64,000 bases of DNA from Fortiea contorta PCC 7126 (GTDB lineage: Bacteria > Cyanobacteriota > Cyanobacteriia > Cyanobacteriales > Nostocaceae), in the NCBI RefSeq assembly GCF_000332295.1, contig NZ_KB235930.1, positions 2,237,895 through 2,301,894 of the forward strand, in the 5' to 3' direction. A program made the translations under genes and the position numbers. Under the pieces are notes generated by a model that made no database searches, had not been told where the DNA came from, and saw nothing but the letters and a program-made list of their open reading frames with translations. Position 1 is the first letter of the stretch. Each line of letters opens with the position of its first letter. Of the stretch, positions 29,501 through 38,620 are shown one piece after another.

Positions 29501-32500
29501 AGGTGTAAACCAGAACTTCTTTGAATTAGGTGGAGATTCGATTCGCAGTATTCAAGTACAGTCACAAGCACGAGAGAAAGGGATTAACTTTTCACTGCCA
29601 CAATTATTTCAATATCAAAGCATCCGCGAACTGCTTAAAAACGTTACAAGTAATGAGGCAGATACTGAATTAATCGCGCCGTCTCAACCATTTAGCCTGA
29701 TTTCTCCAGAAGACTTGTCAAAGATGCCTGAAAGTGTCGAGGATGCTTATCCTTTGAGCCAATTACAGGCAGGAATGTTCTTTCACAGTGAGTTGAGCCA
29801 GGAACAAACTCAAGCAGCCTACCACAATATCACCACTTTGTATTTAAAAGCTCCTTTCCATCTGGAGAAATTACAAATTGCTGTGCAACGTTTAGCCGAA
29901 TGCCATCCTATACTACGGACTTCATTTCATCTCAATACGTTTAGTCAACCACTACAATTAGTTCACCGCCAAGTTATTATTCCTTTGCGAGTTGTAGATT
30001 TGCGTCATCTTTCAGGAAATGAGCAACAGCAAGAGTTAGCTGCTTGGTTAGAAGTAGAACAGCGTCACAAATTTGATTGGGAAAAAGCTCCACTTTTACG
30101 TTTACAAATTCATCGCCGTAGTGAAGAAACCTTTCAGTTTAGTTTTACTGAACACCACGCTATTCTAGACGGCTGGAGTATAGCTTTGATGCTAACTGAG
30201 TTGTTTACAGAATATTTTTCTCTATTAAACAACGAAGTTTCTGGAATTGATTCGCAAAGAGCGATCGCATTTCGTGATTTCATCGCCAAAGAGCAACAAG
30301 CACTAGCATCTCAGGAATGTCAGCAGTATTGGCAAGAAAAGTTATCCGACCACACAGTTACGCTTGTACCTCGTTGGCCTGCAACTTCAACTAATAAGAG
30401 TGTAAAACAAGTTTGCCAGCAAGATGTGGCAATATCTCCCCAACTGTCTGATGGATTAAAACAGTTAGCCAAATCTACAGGCGTTCCGCTCAAAAGCGTA
30501 CTGTTAGCGGCACATTTACGGGTGTTAAATTTGCTGAGTGGACAGTCAGATATAGTTACAGGATTAGTCACTAACGGCAGATTAGAACAAAAAGATGGCG
30601 ATCGCATTCTGGGACTATTCTTGAATACCTTGCCATTGCGATTACATTTAGATGGTGGGACTTGGCTAGATTTAATTCAAGAAGTGTTTCAAGTAGAGCG
30701 AGAATTATTAAATTTTCGTTGGTATCCCCTAGCTCAACTACAGCAGAATTTTGGTGGTCAGTCTCTTTTTGAGGTAGCTTTTAACTTTGTCAATTTTCAT
30801 GTTTATCAAGGTTTGCAAAATCAGGATAATGTAGAATTTTTGGAAGAAAAATCTTTCCAAGAAACTAACTTCCCTTTGTTTGCTGACTTTAGCCTTAATG
30901 CTTTTTCATCGCAAGTAAACTTAGTGCTAGAATACAACGCAGCAGAATTTTCTTCAGCACAAATTCAGGCGATAGGTGGTTATTATGTCAATGCGCTAGC
31001 AGCAATGGTACATACACCATCTGCACGCTATGAGTCGCAGTCACTATTATCTGCTGAAGAAACACAACAATTATTGGTCGAGTGGAATCAAACATCCTCT
31101 GAGATTTTACCGAATGTTTGTCTTCATCAGTTAATAGAAAATCAAGTTCAACAGACACCTAATGCTGTTGCTGTAGTATTTAACAATCAGCAACTAACTT
31201 ATGATGAATTAAACTGCCGTGCGAATCAACTCGCACATTATCTCCAAGATTTAGGAGTAAAACCAGAGGTACTGGTTGGTATCTGCGTCGAACGTTCTTT
31301 GGATATGATAGTAGGAATTTTGGGCATCCTCAAAGCTGGTGGAGCCTACTTACCTTTAGACCCATCTTATCCGCAGGAAAGGCTAGCGTATATGTTAGCA
31401 GATGCTCAAGTACCAGTTTTGTTAACTCAACAGCAACCGCTATCAACATTACCGCCCCACACAGCAAAAGTTATCTGCCTAGATACCGACTGGGAGATAA
31501 TTTCTCAGCGCTCTTTCTTTAACCCACAATCAAAAGTTACACCCCAAAACTTAGCTTATGTCATCTATACCTCCGGCTCCACAGGTCAATCGAAGGGTGT
31601 GATGATTGAGCATCAAAGCTTCGTCAATGCTTATCTAGGTTGGGAGCAAGTTTATCAGTTACGCTCAAAAGCCAGTTGTCACCTGCAAATAGCCAGTTTC
31701 GCTTTTGATGTCTTTTCTGGTGATATGGTACGTGCTTTGTGTTCTGGTGGCAAGTTGGTGTTATGTCCCAAAGAGGTATTGTTATCGCCAGAGCAGCTAT
31801 ACGCGCTGATGCTGCAAGAACAGGTTGACTGTGCTGAATTTGTTCCCGTCGTTCTGCGACACTTATGCACATATCTGGAGCAAAATCAACAACGTCTCGA
31901 CTTTATGCAACTGCTGATTTGTGGCTCTGATAGTTGGTATGGCGGAGAGTATGAGCAATTCCGGTGTTTATGTGGTTCTCAAACACGATTAATCAATTCC
32001 TTTGGTTTGACTGAAGCCACTATTGACAGTTCATACTTTGAAAGCATCACCGCTAACTTACCAACAGAGCAATTAGTGCCTATTGGTCGTCCCTTTCCTC
32101 ACACCCAAATATATATTCTCGACTCCAACTTGCAGCCAGTACCTATTGGTGTGACTGGAGAACTCTACATTAGCGGTAAGGGTTTAGCTAGGGGTTATCG
32201 CCACCGTCCCGATTTAACTGCGGCAAAATTCTTACCCAATCCTTTCAGCCATCAACCAGAGGCGAGGCTATACAAAACTGGTGACTTAGCACGTTACTGG
32301 GCAGATGGTAATATTGAGTTTCTCAGAAGAAGCGATCGCCAAGTAAAAATTCGCGGTTTCCGCATTGAATTAGGCGAAATTGAAGCAGTATTAAGCCAAC
32401 ATCCGGGTTTAAGAGAATCTGTAGTCACAGTTAGAGAAGACATACCCAACGACCAACGTCTTGTAGCTTACTTTGTTTCCCAATCTGGAGACATTTCTGT

Positions 32501-34358
32501 ATTTCAATTACGTAACTTTTTAAAAGCTAAATTGCCAGCTTACATGATACCAACAACCTTTATGGTATTAGAAGCAATTCCTCTTACCCCCAATGGCAAA
32601 ATCGACCGTCGCGCCTTACCTGCACCGGACACAGTCGCAGTACAAACAGAAAAAAATCCTGCTCCAGCTTCCACAGCAGTTCAAGAATTACTTATTGGCA
32701 TTTGGGAAGCAATTTTAGGCATTACACAAATTGGCATTGATGATAATTTCTTTGAATTAGGTGGACACTCGCTGTTAGCTACTCGTGTGATTTCTCAAAT
32801 TCGTAAAAGTTTCAAAGTAGACTTGCCTTTACGCAATTTATTTGAGTTACCAACAATAGCAGAACTAGCCAAAGAAATTGAAAAATTAAAACAAGCCGAG
32901 TTAAAATTAACATTACCGCCTATTAAACCTAGTTCTAGATTAGACAAGATACCTCTTTCATTTCCTCAACAAAGATTATGGTATTTAGAACAATTACAAC
33001 CTAATCAAACAGCTTTCAATATTTTGGATGCTGTGCGTATTAGTGGTTTACTAAATATTTCTGCTCTAAATAAAAGCCTCAATGAAATTATTCGTCGTCA
33101 TGAGATTCTCCGTACTACCTTCACTATAGTTAATGGGGAACCTGCTCAAATAATTGCCCCATCTCTAACCCTTAAACTAAATATCTTAGACCTCAGCCAA
33201 TTAGCAGATAATGAACAGCAGCAAACAGCCTATAAATTAGCACAACAAGAAGCTGAAAAGCCATTTGTTTTAGATAAAGGGCCATTAGTAAGAGCAACCC
33301 TTATTAGAGTAACTGAAGCAGATTATATATTGCTTTTGACGATGCACCACATTATTTCTGATGGTTGGTCTACAGGAGTTTTAATTCAGGAATTTCTAGA
33401 ATTGTATGAAGCCTTTTGTCTGGATAAACCTTCCCCACTTCCAGAATTAGCAATTCAATATGCAGACTTTGCAATTTGGCAGCGTCAGTCTTTCCAAGGA
33501 GAAGTATTACAAAATCTACTAGGTTATTGGCAGCAACAGCTTAAAAACTTACCAATTCTCAAATTACCTACAGACTACCCACGACCGGATATTGTTACTT
33601 ATAATGGTGCAAAACAATCTTTAACACTGAGTAAAACATTATTTGCAGCTATTAAAACTCTGAGTCTGCAAGAAGAAACTACTGTTTTTATGACCTTATT
33701 GGCAGCTTTTAATGTTGTCTTGCATTACTACAGTGGACAAGACGAGATTGTAGTAGGTACTGATGTTGCTAATAGAAATAGATCGGAAACTGAAGGCTTA
33801 ATTGGATTTTTTGTCAATCAATTAGTTTTACGTAACTCGGTTACAGGCAATCCCAGCTTTTCAGAATTATTACAAAGGGTCAAGGAAGTAACTTTAGGAG
33901 CATATTCGCATCAAGATGTACCTTTTGATATTTTAGTTAATACGCTCAATCCAGAACGTAAACTAAATTTATCACCGTTATTTCAAGTCAAGTTTATTCT
34001 CGATAATACGCAAGCACCACCATTAGAACTGGCAGGTTTAACAATTAATCCCCTAGAAATTACTAGAAGTACAACTCAGCTTGATTTAATTTTGAGATTA
34101 ATAGAAACGCCAAATGGTATGGTTGCTGATTTAGAATACAACACTGATATATTTGTGTCTGGAACTATTGCCAAAATACTCAAACATTGGGAAATAGTTT
34201 TGATGCAGGTTGTAAATCATCGGGATCTAAGATTGCAAGAATTAGTAGATGCGATCGCAGCAGCAGAGACACAAGAGAAAAGCCTTGCCAAAATCAAGCA
34301 TAAACAAGATATTCAACAAAAAATTAAAACAATTAAGCGCAAAGCTATTACATCGTAA
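26523..34358 (+). CDS. NRPS C-A(Gly)-PCP-C-A(Orn-like)-PCP-C, ending in an unpaired C domain
   Basis: The 2611-residue protein holds two modules plus a trailing C domain. The first C begins with the acceptor-type sequence NIADIYELSPMQQGILFH expected after an E domain; its core motif is SHLILDG (near 143), with the first His replaced by Ser. A1 code by eye is DILQLGVIWK, close to known glycine codes (DILQLGLIWx). PCP1 GGDSIRS near 1002; C2 HHAILDG near 1210. A2 code is DVGELCSIDK, identical to the ornithine code DVGEIGSIDK at eight of ten positions, so Orn or another basic residue is a weak prediction. PCP2 GGHSLLATR near 2079; C3 HHIISDG near 2275. The protein then ends in a Lys-rich tail. 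The missing A-PCP is supplied two genes downstream, after a hydroxylase. It follows the previous gene by 2 bp. Confidence 0.92.
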   Translation: MEVKNIADIYELSPMQQGILFHILYAPDSELYFVHLSCTLQGDLDIFAFEKAWQRVIERHTILRTSFHWQDLEKPLQIVNRQVQVPLKKLDWRRISPTSQQQQLEALLATDRQQGFDFTQAPLMRLFLIQLTDDTYQFVWSKSHLILDGWSRALVLKEVLDVYQALCRGQDISLAPSRAYGDYIEWLQEQDLSQAEAFWRRMLGDVEASTSLGVDRNYVFAGEKIYTEQQVKLSAATTTALQTLAQQNRLTINTIIQGAYALLLSRYSNQNDVIFGVTSAGRPASVVGAESMVGLFINTLPARVQVNLEELLLPWLQKLQVQRAEVNNYEYSPLMQVQAWSNVPRNLPLFESIVVFENYPMDASLKEWGGNLNVNNIQSSEKTNYPLTVMVVPGTELELKLLYDRRRFDAATITRMLGHFSTLLESIATNPSQKLKDLSWLTVNEKYQLLIDWNNTQAEYPAQCIHQLFEAQVEKTPDALAIEFADQYLTYRELNQRANQLAHYLQELGVKPEVLVGVCVERSLEMVIGLLAILKAGGAYLPLDPAHPSERLNYILEDAQVSILLTQQKLAATLLQTAAKTIYLDTNTASIIQYDKHNSVNEVTPNNLAYLIYTSGSTGKPKGVQVPHRGVVNFLNSMLVSVGMTQQDILLSVTTITFDIAALELFLPLIVGARTVVVSREVASDGVQLAASIAKYKTTFMQATPATWRMLLAARWKGNQQLKILCGGEALPVELANELQQRCACLWNVYGPTETTIWSTIYQVNQIGDRFTNIPIGRPIANTQIYILDKGLQPVPVGVIGELYIGGDGVTRGYLNRPELTAERFISNPFSDVPAARLYKTGDLARYCADGNIEFLGRSDYQVKIRGFRIELGEIEAIVSQHPEVNAAAVIAWKDELGVQRLVGYIVPHQESSDLVYQLQQFLKQKLPEYMIPATFVILEALPLTANNKVDRKALPAPNNIQLEAELDFVPPKTVAEQQLVDIWIQVLGLEKVGVNQNFFELGGDSIRSIQVQSQAREKGINFSLPQLFQYQSIRELLKNVTSNEADTELIAPSQPFSLISPEDLSKMPESVEDAYPLSQLQAGMFFHSELSQEQTQAAYHNITTLYLKAPFHLEKLQIAVQRLAECHPILRTSFHLNTFSQPLQLVHRQVIIPLRVVDLRHLSGNEQQQELAAWLEVEQRHKFDWEKAPLLRLQIHRRSEETFQFSFTEHHAILDGWSIALMLTELFTEYFSLLNNEVSGIDSQRAIAFRDFIAKEQQALASQECQQYWQEKLSDHTVTLVPRWPATSTNKSVKQVCQQDVAISPQLSDGLKQLAKSTGVPLKSVLLAAHLRVLNLLSGQSDIVTGLVTNGRLEQKDGDRILGLFLNTLPLRLHLDGGTWLDLIQEVFQVERELLNFRWYPLAQLQQNFGGQSLFEVAFNFVNFHVYQGLQNQDNVEFLEEKSFQETNFPLFADFSLNAFSSQVNLVLEYNAAEFSSAQIQAIGGYYVNALAAMVHTPSARYESQSLLSAEETQQLLVEWNQTSSEILPNVCLHQLIENQVQQTPNAVAVVFNNQQLTYDELNCRANQLAHYLQDLGVKPEVLVGICVERSLDMIVGILGILKAGGAYLPLDPSYPQERLAYMLADAQVPVLLTQQQPLSTLPPHTAKVICLDTDWEIISQRSFFNPQSKVTPQNLAYVIYTSGSTGQSKGVMIEHQSFVNAYLGWEQVYQLRSKASCHLQIASFAFDVFSGDMVRALCSGGKLVLCPKEVLLSPEQLYALMLQEQVDCAEFVPVVLRHLCTYLEQNQQRLDFMQLLICGSDSWYGGEYEQFRCLCGSQTRLINSFGLTEATIDSSYFESITANLPTEQLVPIGRPFPHTQIYILDSNLQPVPIGVTGELYISGKGLARGYRHRPDLTAAKFLPNPFSHQPEARLYKTGDLARYWADGNIEFLRRSDRQVKIRGFRIELGEIEAVLSQHPGLRESVVTVREDIPNDQRLVAYFVSQSGDISVFQLRNFLKAKLPAYMIPTTFMVLEAIPLTPNGKIDRRALPAPDTVAVQTEKNPAPASTAVQELLIGIWEAILGITQIGIDDNFFELGGHSLLATRVISQIRKSFKVDLPLRNLFELPTIAELAKEIEKLKQAELKLTLPPIKPSSRLDKIPLSFPQQRLWYLEQLQPNQTAFNILDAVRISGLLNISALNKSLNEIIRRHEILRTTFTIVNGEPAQIIAPSLTLKLNILDLSQLADNEQQQTAYKLAQQEAEKPFVLDKGPLVRATLIRVTEADYILLLTMHHIISDGWSTGVLIQEFLELYEAFCLDKPSPLPELAIQYADFAIWQRQSFQGEVLQNLLGYWQQQLKNLPILKLPTDYPRPDIVTYNGAKQSLTLSKTLFAAIKTLSLQEETTVFMTLLAAFNVVLHYYSGQDEIVVGTDVANRNRSETEGLIGFFVNQLVLRNSVTGNPSFSELLQRVKEVTLGAYSHQDVPFDILVNTLNPERKLNLSPLFQVKFILDNTQAPPLELAGLTINPLEITRSTTQLDLILRLIETPNGMVADLEYNTDIFVSGTIAKILKHWEIVLMQVVNHRDLRLQELVDAIAAAETQEKSLAKIKHKQDIQQKIKTIKRKAITS

Positions 34359-34360
34359 AT

Positions 34361-35380
34361 ATGAAAAAATTAGAAATTAACAATCTACGCAGGAAAGCGA
34401 TAAAGCTAAACTCAACAGAATTAATTACAATAGAGAACAGTGGTACGTTACCTCAGGTAGTAAAACCTGCAATTGATCATGTTGATTTAATAGACTGGCT
34501 AGAAAATAGTCGTGAGTTTATTGTTAATAATTTACTCAAATATGGTGCTATCCTTTTTCGTGGATTTAGCTTAGATACACCATCTGCCTTTGAAAATTTT
34601 GGCTTAACAATTTGTACAGAACTTTTCAATGAAAACGGTGAACATCCGCGTGAAACAGTTAGTGGTAAAGTCTATACTCCAGTTTTTTATCCGGCTGACA
34701 GAAAGCTGTTATGGCATAATGAAAATTCTTTTAACTATCGCTTTCCTTTAAAAATTATGTTTGGTTGTCGCCAAACAGCACAACAAGGCGGAGAAACACC
34801 AATTGTTGATAGCCGTCAAGTTTTTAAGTTAATTGACCCTAAGATTCGTGATGTCTTTATTGATAAGCAGGTAATGTATGTTCGTAATTACGGCGATGGG
34901 TTGGGGCTTGATTGGCAAACAGTATTTCAAACTCAAAACCGGGTAGAAGTTGAAAGAAGATGCCATCAAGATGTAATGAATTTTGAATGGAAATCAGAAA
35001 ATCGCTTGCGGACGTTTTCTGTTCGCCCTGCTGTTATTAAACATCACCAAACAGGTGAATTATCTTGGTTTAATCAAGCTCAACATTGGCATCCCGCCTG
35101 TTTAGATCCACTTGCTAGAGAAACACTATTTGCATCTTTCAAACCTGAAGATTTGCCCAGAAACTGTTATTACGGTGATGGTACTCCTATTGAAGATTCT
35201 ATTATGGAAGAAATCTGTAGAGTCTATCAACAGTTAGAAGTATGTTTCCCTTGGCAAACAGGAGACGTATTACTACTAGATAATATTTTAACTGCTCATG
35301 CCAGAAATCCATTTTTAGGTGAAAGAAAACTATTGGTGGCTATGGGTGAAATGAAAAGTTATACAGAAATCGGATATTAA
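34361..35380 (+). CDS. TauD/SyrP-like Fe(II)/2-oxoglutarate aspartyl beta-hydroxylase
   Basis: The 339-residue enzyme belongs to the TauD/clavaminate synthase-like family of iron/2-oxoglutarate dioxygenases. Iron ligands are the HxE pair in LLWHNENS (near residue 125) and the distal His in DNILTAHARNPF (near 309); the Arg in GERKLLVAMGE is the likely 2-oxoglutarate contact. SyrP and siderophore beta-hydroxylases of this family hydroxylate Asp bound to a carrier protein. It sits 2 bp after an NRPS ending in a lone C domain and 14 bp before one starting with a condensation-like domain and an Asn/Asp-type A domain. A homologue with the same N-terminal KAI(K/R)LxxxxLI segment is fused to an NRPS downstream. 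Beta-hydroxylation of the residue loaded by the next gene is inferred. Confidence 0.88.
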   Translation: MKKLEINNLRRKAIKLNSTELITIENSGTLPQVVKPAIDHVDLIDWLENSREFIVNNLLKYGAILFRGFSLDTPSAFENFGLTICTELFNENGEHPRETVSGKVYTPVFYPADRKLLWHNENSFNYRFPLKIMFGCRQTAQQGGETPIVDSRQVFKLIDPKIRDVFIDKQVMYVRNYGDGLGLDWQTVFQTQNRVEVERRCHQDVMNFEWKSENRLRTFSVRPAVIKHHQTGELSWFNQAQHWHPACLDPLARETLFASFKPEDLPRNCYYGDGTPIEDSIMEEICRVYQQLEVCFPWQTGDVLLLDNILTAHARNPFLGERKLLVAMGEMKSYTEIGY

Positions 35381-35394
35381 GGATAGTAAGCAGT

Positions 35395-38300
35395 ATGTTA
35401 AGTCAAATTCAAGGATTCCAGCTTTCACCACAACAACAACGCCTTTGGTTATTACAACAAGATAATGCTGTTTACCGTGCTTTTTGTGCAATTACTATTC
35501 AAGGTAATTTGCGGATTAATGTATTAAGACAAGCTTTGCAGAAAGTCGTTGATAGAAATGAAATTCTGCGAACTAAATTTTACCGCTTACAAGGAACTAC
35601 AGTTCCTAGCCAAGTTATAGAATCTAGCAATTTTCTGTTTATAGAACAAGAGATTATCAGCAGTGATAGTTTACAGCAGGTAATCAATGAGTTATTTGTT
35701 CAAGAGCAAAAATTCTCTCCAAGTGAAACAGAATATATATTGTTAACAAAATTATGGAAATTTAAGACTGATACCTATATTTTATTTGTTAGTCTACCCG
35801 CACTTTGTGCAGATACACAAACATTAAATAATTTAGTTGCAGAGATTAGCAGTTACTACAATGCTTGTTTGCAAAGTGAGGATATTTTAGATGCGCCTCT
35901 ACAATATGCTGATGTTGCTGCTTGGCTAAATGAGTTGTTAGAGTCAGAAGAAGCTGATACAGGTAAAAAATATTGGCGACAAATAGATATTGCTAATTAT
36001 GCAAATGCTAAATTAATTCTTGAAAATTTATCATTACAGAATGATAAATTTCAACCACAATTTATCACTACATCCATCAATCAGCAACTAACTAATCAAA
36101 TTTCGGAAATTGCCAATAATTATCAAATTTCAACCTCGAATTTTTTATTAACTTGTTGGCTAATTTTACTTTGGAGGCTAACCGAAAATTATGAATTAAT
36201 TATTGGTACTAGTTGCGACGGGCGTAACTATGAGGAATTACAAACTGGTTTGGGCTTGTTTGTTAAGTACCTACCTTTGGCTTGTGGCTTACAAGATGGT
36301 GATCGCTTCAGTGATATATTACAGAAAGTCGATAAAATCACTGCAGAAATGACCGATTGGCAAGAAAGCTTTACTTGGGAAACAGCCCTGAATGCCAATC
36401 AAAAAGATGTAGCCACAGCATTTTTCCCTCTCTGCTTTGAGTTTATAGCAGCCCCAAAAAGTTATACGGCTGGGGAAATAACATTATCCCTTGCTCAACA
36501 TTATGTTTGTTTTGATCGGTTTAAAATAAAACTTACTGGAGTGCAGACTGCCAATAATGAATTAAAGGTAGAATTTCACTATGATAGCAACCTATGTACT
36601 ACAGCAGATATCCAGAATCTTGCTAATCAATTTATAACTTTATTAACAAGTGCTGTAGAAAATATCCAAAACAACATCTCCCAGCTAAACATTTTAACCC
36701 CAGCCGAAAGAAAGCAACTTTTAATAGATTTTAATAATACTAAATCTCCAGAATCACCCTACCAGTGTATTCATCATTTGTTTGAAGCACAATGTCAAAA
36801 AACACCAGATAATATTGCTATTGTTTTTGCAGACCAAAAGCTAACTTATCAAGAACTAAACATTCGTGCTAACCAGTTAGCCCAATATTTGCAAAGTTTG
36901 GGTGTAGGTTCAGAAGACCTGATAGGAATTTGTATAGAACGCTCACCTTTAATGGTAATTGGTGTTTTGGGTATTCTCAAAGCTGGCGCAGCTTATGTAC
37001 CTATTGACCCCAACTATCCAGCAGAACGCAAAGCCTTTATCTTGGCAGATACGCAAATGCAATTATTGCTAACTCAGTCTGAATTAAAGGCAGATTATGT
37101 TAAAAAGATTTGCTTAGATACTGATTGGAAAATTATTAACCAGCAACCCCAAATAACACCAGTTAGTGAAACTAATGCTCAGAACCTAGCTTATGTAATT
37201 TACACTTCTGGTTCTACTGGTAAACCTAAGGGAGCTTTAATTACTCACTATGGGTTAGTTAACTATCTCAACTGGTGTACACAAGCGTATCAAGTTTACC
37301 AAGGTTCAGGAACATTAGTCCATTCTTCTTTGGGCTTTGATTTAACGATTACAAGTCTATTTTCACCCTTACTTGTAGGTGCTCAAGTTGAGCTACTTCC
37401 AGAAAACCAGAGTATAGATAATTTGGCGCAAACTCTCAAAGCTAGAACTAATCTAAGTCTTGTTAAAATTACACCTGCTCATTTAGAATTACTGGGTCAA
37501 CAATTATCACCCCAAGAAGCAGCAGGTAGAACACGCGCTTTTATTATTGGCGGTGAAAATCTAACTACACAACACATTAATTTCTGGCAAAAATACGCTC
37601 CTGAAACTCTATTAATCAACGAATACGGACCTACAGAAACTGTAGTCGGTTGCTGCATTTATCAAGTATCAAAAGCAGATAATTATTGTGATTCAATTCC
37701 TATCGGGCATCCCATTGCTAACACCCAACTTTACGTTTTAGACCAATACTTACAACCAGTACCAACGGGTGTGGCGGGTGAGTTATATATTGGTGGTGCA
37801 GGACTAGCACGGGGTTATCTCAACCAACCCCAATTAACTGCACAGAAGTTTATTCTACATCCTTTTAGTGATGAGCCTGGAGCGCGTCTTTATAAAACAG
37901 GCGACAAAGTACGCTTCCGCGTAGATGGCAATTTGGAATTTTTAGGGCGCTTGGATGACCAAGTAAAATTGCGGGGTTACAGGATAGAGTTAGGAGAAAT
38001 TGAAGCTTTACTTTGCTTACACCCGACTGTGAAAGAAGCAGTAGTAATGGTACGGGAAGATGTGACCGATGACCAGCGTTTAGTTGCTTATCTTGTTGTT
38101 AAACCAGACTCGAATTTATCTGTAAATAATTTGCGGAGTTTTCTGCAAGAAAAACTTCCCGAATACATGATACCGACAGCTTTTATACCTTTGCATACTT
38201 TACCTTTAACTACTAATGGTAAAGTAGATCGTCGGGTGTTACCTGCACCAGAGCAGGTGAGTGTAATTGCAGAATTTTTTGTGGCTCCCCGCAATTCTTT

Positions 38301-38613
38301 AGAGCAGGAATTAGCAGATATCTGGGCTGAAGTTTTGCGAGTAGAAAAAGTAGGAATACATAATAACTTTTATACTTTGGGTGGGCATTCTTTGCTGGTG
38401 ACTCAATTAATATCTCGCATCAGGGATATTTTGGGTGTGGAATTACTTATACAAGATGTTTTTGCCAATCCTACGGTAGCTGAATTATCTGTAGTTGTAA
38501 CCCAGAAACTAGCAGAGCAATTCGATGATGAAAGTTTAGCGCGATCGCTTGCCGAACTAGAAGACCTATCCGACCAAGATATCCAATTAATCCTTTCTGA
38601 CAGTCAATCGTAA
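35395..38613 (+). CDS. NRPS C*-A(Asn/Asp-type)-PCP with degenerate condensation (interface-like) domain
   Basis: The 1072-residue protein opens with a condensation fold (FQLSPQQQRLWLLQQ; VVDRNEILRTKF). At the HHxxxDG place it reads SLPALCADTQ (near 134), so both His and the Gly are missing and it should not form peptide bonds. Condensation-like 'interface' domains without catalytic role are described next to beta-hydroxylases in hydroxyaspartate siderophore synthetases; this placement fits. The A domain (TSGSTGKPKG near 603) gives DLTKIGEVGK by eye. That is nearer the usual Asn code (DLTKLGEVGK) than the Asp code (DLTKVGHIGK), so Asp is not certain. PCP GGHSLLVTQ near 996. It is the A-PCP part of a module whose C domain lies two genes upstream. 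Confidence 0.9.
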   Translation: MLSQIQGFQLSPQQQRLWLLQQDNAVYRAFCAITIQGNLRINVLRQALQKVVDRNEILRTKFYRLQGTTVPSQVIESSNFLFIEQEIISSDSLQQVINELFVQEQKFSPSETEYILLTKLWKFKTDTYILFVSLPALCADTQTLNNLVAEISSYYNACLQSEDILDAPLQYADVAAWLNELLESEEADTGKKYWRQIDIANYANAKLILENLSLQNDKFQPQFITTSINQQLTNQISEIANNYQISTSNFLLTCWLILLWRLTENYELIIGTSCDGRNYEELQTGLGLFVKYLPLACGLQDGDRFSDILQKVDKITAEMTDWQESFTWETALNANQKDVATAFFPLCFEFIAAPKSYTAGEITLSLAQHYVCFDRFKIKLTGVQTANNELKVEFHYDSNLCTTADIQNLANQFITLLTSAVENIQNNISQLNILTPAERKQLLIDFNNTKSPESPYQCIHHLFEAQCQKTPDNIAIVFADQKLTYQELNIRANQLAQYLQSLGVGSEDLIGICIERSPLMVIGVLGILKAGAAYVPIDPNYPAERKAFILADTQMQLLLTQSELKADYVKKICLDTDWKIINQQPQITPVSETNAQNLAYVIYTSGSTGKPKGALITHYGLVNYLNWCTQAYQVYQGSGTLVHSSLGFDLTITSLFSPLLVGAQVELLPENQSIDNLAQTLKARTNLSLVKITPAHLELLGQQLSPQEAAGRTRAFIIGGENLTTQHINFWQKYAPETLLINEYGPTETVVGCCIYQVSKADNYCDSIPIGHPIANTQLYVLDQYLQPVPTGVAGELYIGGAGLARGYLNQPQLTAQKFILHPFSDEPGARLYKTGDKVRFRVDGNLEFLGRLDDQVKLRGYRIELGEIEALLCLHPTVKEAVVMVREDVTDDQRLVAYLVVKPDSNLSVNNLRSFLQEKLPEYMIPTAFIPLHTLPLTTNGKVDRRVLPAPEQVSVIAEFFVAPRNSLEQELADIWAEVLRVEKVGIHNNFYTLGGHSLLVTQLISRIRDILGVELLIQDVFANPTVAELSVVVTQKLAEQFDDESLARSLAELEDLSDQDIQLILSDSQS

Positions 38614-38620
38614 AAATTAC

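Noticed and set aside
31624-31872. Antisense frames within the large NRPS genes (for example here and at 28403-28732)
   Set aside because: They mirror the codon pattern of the NRPS A domains and show no motif or ribosome-binding site.
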